From contig NZ_CP063356.1 of the NCBI RefSeq assembly GCF_001866075.3, positions 2,408,164 through 2,472,163 of the forward strand: 64,000 bases of DNA. Direction: 5' to 3'. The position numbers and the translations under genes are program-made. The stretch comes from Anaerobacillus isosaccharinicus (GTDB lineage Bacteria; Bacillota; Bacilli; Bacillales; Anaerobacillaceae). Positions 55,762 through 63,733 of this stretch are shown here, one piece after another (the stretch's first letter is position 1; each line of letters begins with the position of its first letter). Under the pieces are notes generated by a model. The model was not told where the DNA came from and did no database searches. It saw only the letters and a list, made by a program, of their open reading frames with translations.

Positions 55762-56719
55762 AATCCACCTCCGGAAGCAACCCTTCAAGTATTTTAGTTT
55801 TTTCGGAGAAAGTAGAAAAAAACTCAGGCACAAGATGAAGATAGTAGTAGGTGCTTTCCAAACAGGCATGTCCCATGTAACGCACCAAATATGGAAGCAT
55901 GGAATTCACATCGGATTCTTCCTTAAGCCATTGATTGAGTTTGTCGAAGGCAAAATGATGGCGAAAATCATATGCTCTTGCCTTCGAGCCTGACTCATGC
56001 CCCAAACCAGCCGCCTTCCATATCTTATTGAAATTCGATCCAATAGACGTACTCTGGTAACAACTATGGGATTTTACCGGAAAGAAATACGTTCGATCTG
56101 GAAATATATTATCTATGACAGCATCGTATTTCAAATATAGTTGTTTAAGGTCTTCCGGAAGAAACAACCTTCGGTCTTTAGGGCCTTTTGAATGGATTAC
56201 ATCGATATAGCCAGTATGAAGGTTAACGTTTTTTCGCAGAAGCAACCGCGCTTCACTTGTTCTCAATCCACAACAATAAAGCAATCTAAAGTACATGGGT
56301 AGGACAAGATGGCGGACAGGATTTTCCTTGCGAGGGCCTAGTGTGTCGCAAGCATCGAAAAATCGGATAATTTCTTCATCTGTGAAAAAATGTGGTATCG
56401 TTCGGATTTGCTTTCGACAGATTTTGTTGGTGACAACATATGCATCTGAGTATCCAGAATGTTGCAGGTATTTGCCAAACTCACGAATAGGTGCCACACG
56501 TACTCGTTGGGTGTTTGGGCATTCGTTATCCCGTAAGATAACCCAACCTTTAACAATCTCGTTCAATAAAACCTCTTCGGATTCGCGTTTTGCACAATAG
56601 CGATCAAACTCGTGGAGATAGTATTCGCTTGTTTTATACTTCCAGCCTAGTGAGTGTTTAAACGCTACAAAAGACTCCATGAAAGAAGCTAGTTTACTAA
56701 CATATGCCTTCTCCATCAT
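55748..56719 (-). CDS. RIT element 2 tyrosine recombinase RitB
   Basis: About 323 residues. Catalytic residues in CGLRTSEARLLLR (Arg), SKGPKDRRLFLP (Lys), YDFRHHFAFDKL (His-x-x-Arg) and MGHACLESTYYYLH (His, Tyr). Its ATG overlaps RitA's TGA by four bases. RIT recombinases are thought to act as a set; the role of each is not established. Confidence 0.92.
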   Translation of the reverse strand: MMEKAYVSKLASFMESFVAFKHSLGWKYKTSEYYLHEFDRYCAKRESEEVLLNEIVKGWVILRDNECPNTQRVRVAPIREFGKYLQHSGYSDAYVVTNKICRKQIRTIPHFFTDEEIIRFFDACDTLGPRKENPVRHLVLPMYFRLLYCCGLRTSEARLLLRKNVNLHTGYIDVIHSKGPKDRRLFLPEDLKQLYLKYDAVIDNIFPDRTYFFPVKSHSCYQSTSIGSNFNKIWKAAGLGHESGSKARAYDFRHHFAFDKLNQWLKEESDVNSMLPYLVRYMGHACLESTYYYLHLVPEFFSTFSEKTKILEGLLPEVDYDEE

Positions 56720-57948
56720 TTGAGCCCCTTCACTTTCATAGGAATGACGGCTAAGGTTAATGCACAATCACGCATCTTTTCTTCGTCAGTAGACAGATAA
56801 ACGTCGGCTGAGTTTGGGTTGACATGCCCAAGTGTTGATGAAATTGTTTGTATGGCAACCCCATTTTTTAACATTTTTGAGGCGACATGATGTCTAAGGA
56901 GGCGGGTGCCTTTAAGTTCGTTGTTAACTCTTACTCCTGCACATGTAAATATTTTTCTTACTATGGTGTAACAACTCGAATGTTCTTTCAACGGTACATG
57001 TGGGGCATTTCGAGATAAAAATACGCACGATGAATCTGATTTAGGACGGTCATTCGTGAGATACCTTACTAATGCATTGCCGATTGCAGGAAGAAGGGGT
57101 AAAACTAAAGGCTCATTCGTCTTCTGTTGGACTATGTTAATAACATCCCCTTGCCAATCTATATCTTTTAACCTTAAGTTCAAAATATCCACGGCCCTGA
57201 TTCCAGTAAGAAGCGATAATAATATAATAGCTTTGTCCCTTGAAGATACAGCATCGGTTTGTAATACATCCCATACAGCCCGTTCTTCCTCCTCCGTTAA
57301 TACGGGAATAATTGTCCTTTTTCTCAGGAGTTTATCAGGAACGGCTGCAATAAGTCTGTTTCCACCTTCTGCAAAACGCAAAAATGATCTTAATCCGGAG
57401 GCCGCCGTTCGAAGACTTCCAGAGTCCCAGGTTTCTCTTAGTTCATCAAAAAACTTATAGATTGATTTAAGAGGGACAGCTTTCAACTCGGTATAGCCCA
57501 ATTTTTCAATAAAAATAAGGAACTTGCAGGAAGTATTTCGATACGATTCTATAGTATTTTTACTTTTTTTCTCCTCTTGTAGAAACGCTAGAAAATGGAT
57601 ATGAAGGTCCTGGAATTTAATAGTTGAGGGCTTATCGACCTTACTATCCCTGCTTGGTTGCCAGCCAAAATAGCCTCTTTCTTCATATTCCCTTAATTTT
57701 CTTATGCATGAAGTGTGTAGCTTTTTACGTGAATGGCAGTATTGTCCTGTCCTTCTGTCTGCAGAATCATTCACGAAATGCTCAACCAATTCTTGAGTTA
57801 AAGTTTCTGTCCCCATGATAGCGGCAGACTTCAACAGTCTTTCATATACCCTTTTGAAACTATGAATCGTTGATTGACAATAACCTGCTTTTTCAAGCGC
57901 TTCAAGTACCATTTTTACACTACTTTCCACAGTTGGTTTCTTTACCAT
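56716..57948 (-). CDS. RIT element 2 tyrosine recombinase RitA
   Basis: About 410 residues, with a long N-terminal arm/core-binding region (about 1-230). Catalytic residues in LTGIRAVDILNL, QQKTNEPLVLPL, TRLLRHHVASKML and LGHVNPNSADVYLS. ATG 57948 with TTAGGAGGAATT; the longer frame to 58014 would run into the terminal repeat. Confidence 0.92.
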   Translation of the reverse strand: MVKKPTVESSVKMVLEALEKAGYCQSTIHSFKRVYERLLKSAAIMGTETLTQELVEHFVNDSADRRTGQYCHSRKKLHTSCIRKLREYEERGYFGWQPSRDSKVDKPSTIKFQDLHIHFLAFLQEEKKSKNTIESYRNTSCKFLIFIEKLGYTELKAVPLKSIYKFFDELRETWDSGSLRTAASGLRSFLRFAEGGNRLIAAVPDKLLRKRTIIPVLTEEEERAVWDVLQTDAVSSRDKAIILLSLLTGIRAVDILNLRLKDIDWQGDVINIVQQKTNEPLVLPLLPAIGNALVRYLTNDRPKSDSSCVFLSRNAPHVPLKEHSSCYTIVRKIFTCAGVRVNNELKGTRLLRHHVASKMLKNGVAIQTISSTLGHVNPNSADVYLSTDEEKMRDCALTLAVIPMKVKGLK

Positions 57949-58008
57949 AGTAATTCCTCCTAAAAATAGTTTGGACGTTAGTCCACTTCTATTATGGAAA
58001 AAATAGCA

Positions 58009-58093
58009 AAACACTATGCCGAAAATCCTTCGTAAACTGTTTATTTATGAAGGATTTATAAGTTTATTCGGCATAGTATTTTTTTCGGTATAG
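58009..58093. repeat. Right terminal inverted repeat of RIT element 2
   Basis: Perfect complement of 54628-54712; abuts target hexamer TCGGCA (58094-58099). Confidence 0.93.
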
Positions 58094-58885
58094 TCGGCAT
58101 AAATCATGGATGGCTTTCCTCTTCTTATCAAAGCTTCTTTCGTCACCACTCTTACTCCATCGAATTTCTCGGAAGAGAAAAATTGAGCATAGGGCACTAG
58201 CCTCGAACAGTCGTCAATATAAGCAATGAGGAATGTCTTTTTCTTCTGAACGTACGGTCCGTGAGAGAGATCCCCTTGCCACAGTGTATTTACTTTCGCA
58301 TGGGCAAATCGTCTTCTTTCAGGAGATGTTGATACATTTTTTCCATTTAGCTTGTTTTTTCGTATTAAACGATTTATAGTACTATATGAAACTTGATTTT
58401 TGTAGATCTCTCCCTGTTCAATCAGTTGTTCGTAGAAGACACTAATGGGCATGTGGAGAGATTTTTTTCGTAGTTCGAGAATATGATCTTGATCTTCTGG
58501 AGTTAATCTTCTTGAATTACCTTGGTCCGAACGTTTCTTTGGTTTTAGTGCATCAAAGCCGTATCTCCGATAATGAAGGAGCCATTCTTGAACCGTTTTA
58601 GCTGCGATTTTCCGCTCACCATAGTATGGGATAGAATGACTTTTTGCCTCTATTTCAACCCAATATCCCTTCGGTTCTACTTGCCCATTTAGCAGTGGGG
58701 CGATAATTCCATAACGAAATAAAGCGATTTGTTCACGTATTTTATCTTCCATGGATTTCTTCCTCCTTTTAGTAGAAGGACGACCGGTCATCCATGCTTT
58801 TATTCTACTTTTTTCGCCATAAATAGAAAATGAAAACGTTATGTGGAATCTTCAATATATTTTTTAAACGCCAAATATGCTAAAA

Positions 58886-59410
58886 TTAAAGTGCCATAAA
58901 GTGTTTCTTTAAATGACCCTGGCTCCTTCGCAAGAAGGAGGATTCGCCAAAATCTTGGATCATTTTTAAATATTTTATGGCTTCTTTTTTTTGATCATCT
59001 GAGAAACTAAGGGCATAATCCAAATCAGAAAAATAAGTATGAACCCATTTAAGAATACTTACATAACGTTTGAAATGAAAATTTACTAATTGACGACGAT
59101 CGAACGCTTTCTTTTTTAGTAGACGTTGTTCAACTCCTTGAACAATAGTATGTAAAGTATGCTGGAAATGCGGGATGAGAAAGTCAGGAATGATTGAAAA
59201 TGTAGTTTTACAGTGTTTGCACTTCAAACGACAAATAGGAATACTTATTGCCCCCTTTTCAGTAATTCCAAACCTCATATAAAACCCATGACGATATAGT
59301 TTCCCCCGCCCCTTACACTCAGAACAAAACTCAATAATCGGGAATTCATTTTCTTTCCCTCTTAATTCATACTCTTGTAATCCGATTCCAAAATCATGAA
59401 TAATGACCAT
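58886..59410 (-). CDS. DUF6431 zinc-ribbon protein of the transposon
   Basis: 174 residues. Two CxxC-type pairs (CSECKGRG, CKHCKTTF) form a zinc ribbon, followed by SIIPDFLIPHFQHTLHTIVQG and a helical tail. It matches the DUF6431 family, which in my memory accompanies such DDE/AAA transposons as first gene. Probably an end-binding or regulatory protein. AAAAGGGGGAG precedes the ATG. Confidence 0.72.
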   Translation of the reverse strand: MVIIHDFGIGLQEYELRGKENEFPIIEFCSECKGRGKLYRHGFYMRFGITEKGAISIPICRLKCKHCKTTFSIIPDFLIPHFQHTLHTIVQGVEQRLLKKKAFDRRQLVNFHFKRYVSILKWVHTYFSDLDYALSFSDDQKKEAIKYLKMIQDFGESSFLRRSQGHLKKHFMAL

Positions 59411-59548
59411 AAAAAACTCCCCCTTTTAATATGCAAAAAATTTAGCACATTATCTCGGGAGAGTATATAGTTTATTCTGGTGTAATTTGAAAAAAATGCG
59501 ATCAAACGAGAAGAAATAAAGTGACTATCTACAAGGTACTTCGCAAAA

Positions 59549-60535
59549 TCAGTAGGTTTCATTGGTATCACCTTCTAATTCTGGGATTATACTTGGAAAC
59601 TCAGTCTCTAGTTTCAATGTAATATAAGGGAATACATCTGCAGTCAAACGTAAGTAATAAGCAGTTTCATGAAAAGAATCGTGGCCCAAAAATGCTTTAA
59701 GTACTGGAAGATACGCCGTTAAATCCCTTTCATCTTCAGCCCATTTTTTTAGACGATGTACCGCAAAAGTGTGGCGAAAATCGTGTATACGTGGGCCTTG
59801 TCCTCTTCCACCATGTGAAATTCCAGCACCCCATAAAAACCTACGGAAATTTTTATATATGTTTCCTACCGTCATCGGTCTGCCATCAAGAGCAGGAAAA
59901 TAATAATCTTCTGCTTTCGGATAAGGGTGTACCAACTTTGAAAATATCCTACACCGTTCCGTAAGGGACGCGGACATAGGAACCAATCGGCTGTTATCCT
60001 TTTTGGATTGATTTATGGTGAGGATACCATTATCAAGATCTACTTCATTTACTTTGAGAAGTCTCGCCTCAGATACCCTCAACCCGCACATATAAATCAT
60101 TCGAAAGAACACAGGCATAATTAAATGCCTATTGGGACATTCGTAACTAAACTTACATTTTTCCGTTTTGGAAAAAAAGTTTGTTAGTTCGACGTCTGTA
60201 TATATGTAAGGGTTATATTGTTCCCCTTTAGGAAAATACCCTTTTGGAATTATATATGCTTTAACACCAATAGAATCAAGATATTTTCCAAACTGTCGAA
60301 TGACAGATGCGCGAGAACATTGATTTGCTTGTGCCTCGTAAGATTTTTTGCTACACCAGTTTAATACGATTTCTTTAGTAAGTTCTGTGGCAAGGGGGTA
60401 TTTTTCCAATGTAAATTTATCAAAACGTTTTAAGTGGTGTGAGTCAGTATCGTATTTATATCCAACCGATCGTTTCAGTTCCACATGATTGTAAATATGA
60501 TCTTTAAAAGGTCCCTCATAAATGATTTCACTCAT
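59549..60535 (-). CDS. RIT element 1 tyrosine recombinase RitB
   Basis: About 328 residues, same class as the RIT 2 RitB: CGLRVSEARLLKV (Arg), SKKDNSRLVPM, IHDFRHTFAVHRLKKW, LGHDSFHETAYYLRL (His, Tyr). ATG 60535 after AAGGAGGTAC, overlapping RitA by 8 bases. Frame intact. Confidence 0.92.
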   Translation of the reverse strand: MSEIIYEGPFKDHIYNHVELKRSVGYKYDTDSHHLKRFDKFTLEKYPLATELTKEIVLNWCSKKSYEAQANQCSRASVIRQFGKYLDSIGVKAYIIPKGYFPKGEQYNPYIYTDVELTNFFSKTEKCKFSYECPNRHLIMPVFFRMIYMCGLRVSEARLLKVNEVDLDNGILTINQSKKDNSRLVPMSASLTERCRIFSKLVHPYPKAEDYYFPALDGRPMTVGNIYKNFRRFLWGAGISHGGRGQGPRIHDFRHTFAVHRLKKWAEDERDLTAYLPVLKAFLGHDSFHETAYYLRLTADVFPYITLKLETEFPSIIPELEGDTNETY

Positions 60536-61763
60536 GATTAAGTACCTCCTTAAAATCAATAGAACATTCCTTAAGCTTTATGATATCAACCTTTAGATAG
60601 ACGGCTGTTGAGTCTGTATCCAAATGGCCAAGGATATCTGAAATAGTGGAAAGAGGGGTATCCTTTTCAAGAAGTACGCTGGCCAGGGTGTGTCTAAGGG
60701 AATGCATTCCTCTCCTTTTTTTTAAAGAGGGAATGTGTGCTAATTCCATGTATCTTTTAATTATCTGATTTAAATGGTCTCCTTCTGAAAAGGGACCAAA
60801 TGGAGCTATGTGTTTTACGAATAAATAGGGAGTGTTTATTTTAGGACGACCGTACTTAAGATAATCAATAACTGCCCACCCCACCTCCGGTGTTAATGGT
60901 AGAGTTAAAGGTTGTCTCGTTTTTGATTGTGTAAATACAAGAACCTTATCTTCCCAATGAAAGTTCTCCATTTTAAGATTTTTAATATCCGTACACCGTA
61001 AACCAAGGCAACATGCCATTAAAATAATGGCATAATCTCTTTTCCCCTTTGGACTTCCTCTGTCAATGGCAGCGATTAGTTTTTTTAATTCTTCCTCAGT
61101 CCAAACAGATGGAATACGGGTCTGTTTCCTTGCCTGAACCATAGGTGTTTTCGATGCAAGATCAGTGTTTATTTCTCCGTTTTCTAGAAGAAACCTGAAA
61201 AAGGCACGCAGTGAACAAATATTTTGTTCAACAGTTTTATAAGTATAACTAGCTAATGTTTTAATGTAGTTATTTATCAATGTAACATTTATATCTTTAC
61301 ATTCTTTAACCTTCTGCGAAGAAAGGTAATCCATAAATCGTGCAGATTGTTTTACATAATGATCTATCGTCACATTGGAATAATCTTTATCTTTACAATA
61401 TTGTTTAAAACGACCACTGACCTCAATGAAAAAAGGATCCGTAAGGATCTCCTTATGTTTGTAATACCGACGTAACACGGTATTGTGTAACTGGAAATCC
61501 CCGATCATTCTGATGATACGTAGCTCTTGAGTCTCTGACTGAGATAGTTTTTGATTAAAGTCTTTTTCAAAAATACTAAAGTATTTCTCAACAAAATCTA
61601 TTCCAAGTTTTTCAGAGAAATAGTTTTCACCTTTTTCTTGAGCGAATTGAATTAACATTTTCCATCTTCTACGGTAAAAATTCATACTTCCTTCTGTATA
61701 ACCAAGGTGTACCATTTCTTGCTCAAGAGCGTTGATTAGTTCTTCTAATGTTTTCTTTTGCAT
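60528..61763 (-). CDS. RIT element 1 tyrosine recombinase RitA
   Basis: About 411 residues. N-terminal binding domains, then CLGLRCTDIKNLK (Arg), QSKTRQPLTLPLT, MHSLRHTLASVLLEK, LGHLDTDSTAVYLK (His, Tyr). ATG 61763 after TTGGAGGGATATTT. Intact; with RitC broken the element is probably unable to move unless helped in trans by a relative. Confidence 0.92.
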   Translation of the reverse strand: MQKKTLEELINALEQEMVHLGYTEGSMNFYRRRWKMLIQFAQEKGENYFSEKLGIDFVEKYFSIFEKDFNQKLSQSETQELRIIRMIGDFQLHNTVLRRYYKHKEILTDPFFIEVSGRFKQYCKDKDYSNVTIDHYVKQSARFMDYLSSQKVKECKDINVTLINNYIKTLASYTYKTVEQNICSLRAFFRFLLENGEINTDLASKTPMVQARKQTRIPSVWTEEELKKLIAAIDRGSPKGKRDYAIILMACCLGLRCTDIKNLKMENFHWEDKVLVFTQSKTRQPLTLPLTPEVGWAVIDYLKYGRPKINTPYLFVKHIAPFGPFSEGDHLNQIIKRYMELAHIPSLKKRRGMHSLRHTLASVLLEKDTPLSTISDILGHLDTDSTAVYLKVDIIKLKECSIDFKEVLNHE

Positions 61764-61819
61764 AAATATCCCTCCAAAATGAAGTATTTGAGCTTCGGCT
61801 CTAATTACCATCTTGGACA

Positions 61820-61901
61820 TTATGCAAAGTAAATTTCACAAAAACATTGATTTTAAGGTGATTTTTTAAGGTAACTTCGCATAATTACTTTCTTTGCATA
61901 A
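61820..61901. repeat. Right terminal recombinase-site array of RIT element 1
   Basis: TTATGCAAAG at 61820, then on the opposite strand TTATGCGAAG and terminal TTATGCAAAG 17 bp apart, ending at 61901; 82 bp, mirroring 51730-51811. Confidence 0.85.
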
Positions 61902-62591
61902 GGTGGTCCACTAAGTCCGCTCCTATCAAATGTCATTCTTAATGAACTAGATAAAGAACTAGAGAAAAGAGGACATAATTTTGTTCGTTATGCCGACGAT
62001 GCCAATATCTACGTGAAAACGAAGAAAGCCGGAGAGCGCGTTATGAACTCAGTTACTGATTTCATTGAAACCAAACTTAAGCTTAAAGTAAATAAGAACA
62101 AGTCAGCAGTAGATCGCCCTTGGAAACGTAAGTTTCTAGGTTTTAGTTTTACTGTCCAAAAAGACCCGAAAATTCGTATCTCAAACGAAAGTATTAAGAG
62201 GCTGAAAGCCAAAATAAGGGAGATCACTTCAAGATCTAAACCGCTTTCTATGGATCAACGGATCAAACAGCTCAACCAGTATTTAACTGGATGGTGTGGA
62301 TATTACGCACTAGCTGATACTCCTAGCAAATTCAAGGGTTTTGATGAATGGATTAGAACAAGACTTAGAATGTGTGAATGGAAACAATGGAAACTGCCTA
62401 AAATGAGAGTAAGAAAACTCACGGGTTTAGGAGTCCCAAAACAAAAGGCATACGAATGGGGAAACACAAGGAAGAAATATTGTAGGATTTCTATTAGTCC
62501 AATTCTAAAGAAAACCCTTAATAACGCCTATTGGAGTCATCAAGGGTTGAAAAGTTTATATCAACGATATGAATTTCTACGTCATACTTAA

Positions 62592-62665
62592 TTGAACCGC
62601 CGTATACCGAACGGTACGTACGGTGGTGTGAGAGGTCGGGGGTTAATCACCCCCTCCTACTCGAT
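62592..62665 (+). ncRNA. Group IIC intron domains V and VI
   Basis: Domain V hairpin ACCGCCGTATACCG / CGGTACGTACGGTGGT with AAC bulge region, then the domain VI stem (GAGGTCGGGGG / CCCCCTCCTACTC) and 3' terminus near 62665. Confidence 0.88.
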
Positions 62666-62672
62666 TTACTGA

Positions 62673-62706
62673 TTGACCTATCCTCATTACTATAAGTATA
62701 CTTATA
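62673..62706 (+). promoter_or_regulatory. Promoter with palindromic operator
   Basis: TTGACC (62673) and TATACT (62697), spacer 18. The 16-bp palindrome TATAAGTATACTTATA (62691-62706) overlaps the -10, a likely operator for the following DNA-binding-like protein (autorepression inferred). Confidence 0.65.
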
Positions 62707-62740
62707 AAAGATACTAACGGTCACAAAGGAGGAAAGTAGA

Positions 62741-63160
62741 ATGCCTGCGAAAACGATCTATGTTCGGGATGAACATTTAGATATATTTAATCAGATCAAA
62801 GAAGATGCTAAGAAAGAACCAGGTGACACTACACCTTTTGCATTTATTGTAAAAATGTATGAATTCTATCAACAGCATAAAGACTTCCGTAATGAGCCAT
62901 TTGAAGAAAAAATCTTCACTATACTTCCTCATAAAAAAATTCGTTTTTTTGGTTGTTTACTTGCTCAAAAAAACCAATACTCCGTATTCTTAGGGGAAAA
63001 AGGAAAGTTTATCGTTATCATGAACCTTGATGATGACCTGCATTCCTATCAGGTGCAAACAACTTTGTCAGGCCTTAAAGAAACAATACCCGATGACATT
63101 TATCGTGGATGTGTTAAAGCCCTTGAGGGTATAGAGTATATCGAGTTCATTGAGTTATAA
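62741..63160 (+). CDS. Ribbon-helix-helix-like / EXLDI-like protein
   Basis: 139 residues. The N-terminus MPAKTIYVRDEHLDIFNQI has the beta strand plus helix pattern of RHH regulators and resembles EXLDI-type proteins; the rest is a beta-rich domain (IRFFGCLLAQ, YSVFLGEKGKFIVIM). Ribosome site AAAGGAGG. DNA binding at its own promoter palindrome is an inference. The exact family is uncertain. Confidence 0.65.
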   Translation: MPAKTIYVRDEHLDIFNQIKEDAKKEPGDTTPFAFIVKMYEFYQQHKDFRNEPFEEKIFTILPHKKIRFFGCLLAQKNQYSVFLGEKGKFIVIMNLDDDLHSYQVQTTLSGLKETIPDDIYRGCVKALEGIEYIEFIEL

Positions 63161-63258
63161 GAGTTGAAAACGAAAGGTTTTATGTAGTCATTAATCTGGG
63201 GAAAGAAATCTCTAAAAGTTTTTCGGAAGTAGGAATTACCTATTTCACTATGAAAAAT

Positions 63259-63301
63259 TAAACAACCATCTACCTCTAATTTAGTGTAGATGGTTGTTTA
63301 C
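63259..63301. terminator. Strong bidirectional terminator
   Basis: TAAACAACCATCTAC and GTAGATGGTTGTTTA are perfect complements with a 12-base loop. Confidence 0.85.
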
Positions 63302-63503
63302 TATTTGGGAGTTGTGCAGCAATAAATGGATCACAACTTTCTTCATATGGAAAAACACGTTTCTTATCAGCAATAAGCACTCTAAGGTAATTAGGCATTT
63401 GGTAAAATGAAACGGGAATTTCCTCTTCCATAACTCCAATTATTGGTTTTTTATGAGCCAACACTTGTCCCTCTTTGATTTTTCCTACTAATAAATAAAG
63501 CAA
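63276..63503 (-). CDS. Uncertain small ORF or gene fragment
   Basis: 75 residues from a TTG without a ribosome site; the open frame continues upstream without a good start. Residues are protein-like (YLRVLIADKKRVFPYEE) but unrecognised. Either a truncated gene or chance. Confidence 0.3.
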   Translation of the reverse strand: MLYLLVGKIKEGQVLAHKKPIIGVMEEEIPVSFYQMPNYLRVLIADKKRVFPYEESCDPFIAAQLPNSKQPSTLN

Positions 63504-63733
63504 TAGTTGAGCTTCTTCTACAGAAATAGGGTAATAGTGTAATAGAGTTCCAATTCTTGATGTCCGAAAGTTTGTTGTAGTAATTAACGTGCCTAGCCCG
63601 ATTTATGACGATTTTTGTCAATCGTCGAGTGGTGTCCGGCATTTTGCATTTAGTTTCATTCGCTTAGTATATAATACAGATTCTTGAAGCGTTGTATTCG
63701 ATCTAATCTAGTAAGGAATACTACTTATAATAA

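Larger units (their letters stand above)
54602..58093. mobile_element. RIT element 2 (recombinase in trio), complete
   Basis: 3,492 bp, three intact overlapping tyrosine recombinases on the minus strand. An 85-bp perfect terminal inverted repeat (54628-54712 and 58009-58093) with an extra 26-bp palindrome-plus-spacer at the RitC end. Flanking hexamers TCGACA (left) and TCGGCA (right). Youngest layer of the nest. Confidence 0.93.
54004..58752 (-). pseudogene. DDE transposase of the transposon, split by RIT element 2
   Basis: The N-terminal part (58752 to about 58094, ribosome site AAGGAGG) has two helix-turn-helix stretches (TVQEWLLHYRRYGFDAL, YSTINRLIRKN) and the first catalytic Asp in LWQGDLSHG. 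The cut falls at KPSMIY-(A/V)D-NG, the second catalytic Asp. The C-terminal part (54600 to 54004) restarts with NGKIYRSETLQYACAQLGI, has the Glu in AAKGKIERFFK, and ends with a Mu-type beta-barrel. Removing RIT 2 rebuilds about 417 residues in frame. Confidence 0.88.
52811..59533. mobile_element. DUF6431/DDE/AAA/DUF5348 transposon, interrupted by RIT element 2
   Basis: Starts TGTTACC and ends with ACA, flanked by the direct repeat AGGTAC (52805-52810 and 59534-59539). 6,723 bp including the nested RIT, about 3.2 kb without. Both ends contain internal repeats such as AGCACATTAT and CACTTTATTTC. Four genes on the minus strand. Confidence 0.82.
51820..59562 (-). pseudogene. RIT element 1 third tyrosine recombinase (RitC), split by a transposon near its start
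   Basis: The start (59562, MKPTDFAKYL, ribosome site AGAAGGTGATACC) overlaps the RitB end. The frame is cut after codon 9-10 by the transposon at 52811-59533. It resumes at 52810 (YLTEFLSEYLPSKKN) and runs to 51820 with all catalytic residues: TGARVQELIDI (Arg), HMFRHSKAMHLL (His-x-x-Arg), FLGHVDIKTTEIYAR (His, Tyr). Removing the transposon and one AGGTAC rebuilds a protein of about 340 residues. Confidence 0.88.
51704..61901. mobile_element. RIT element 1 (recombinase in trio), itself interrupted
   Basis: 10,198 bp including nested elements; about 3.5 kb without them. Three minus-strand tyrosine recombinases in overlapping order define a RIT. It is inserted in the intron RT between GGAGGA (left) and GGTGGT (right). 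Both ends carry two direct TTATGCAAAG copies 17 bp apart and an inverted third copy. Confidence 0.9.
51128..62591 (+). pseudogene. Group IIC intron reverse transcriptase split by RIT element
   Basis: The N-terminal 192 residues (51128-51703) hold NKGSHGIDGMSV, PVRRVEIPKPNGGVRLLGIPT, GFRPNKRGHDA and VIDIDLEKFFDKVNHD (RT blocks 0-3). The frame breaks inside PQGG. It resumes at 61902-62591 with GGPLSPLLSN, the catalytic FVRYADD, KRKFLGFSF and the maturase domain. If the insertion and one hexamer are removed, P-Q-G-G-P-L-S-P is restored exactly and the protein would be about 420 residues. Inactive as it stands. Confidence 0.92.
50572..62665 (+). mobile_element. Group IIC intron with a 10.2-kb insertion in its reverse transcriptase
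   Basis: The 5' end GTGCGCCCAGCATGGGTGC and the 3' end CTACTCGAT bracket a IIC-type ribozyme whose domain I, V and VI sequences strongly resemble the Oceanobacillus-type IIC introns I remember. It sits directly after a Rho-independent terminator with a T-rich IBS. The intron-encoded protein is split at 51703/61902. Without the insertion it would be about 1.9 kb. Confidence 0.9.
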
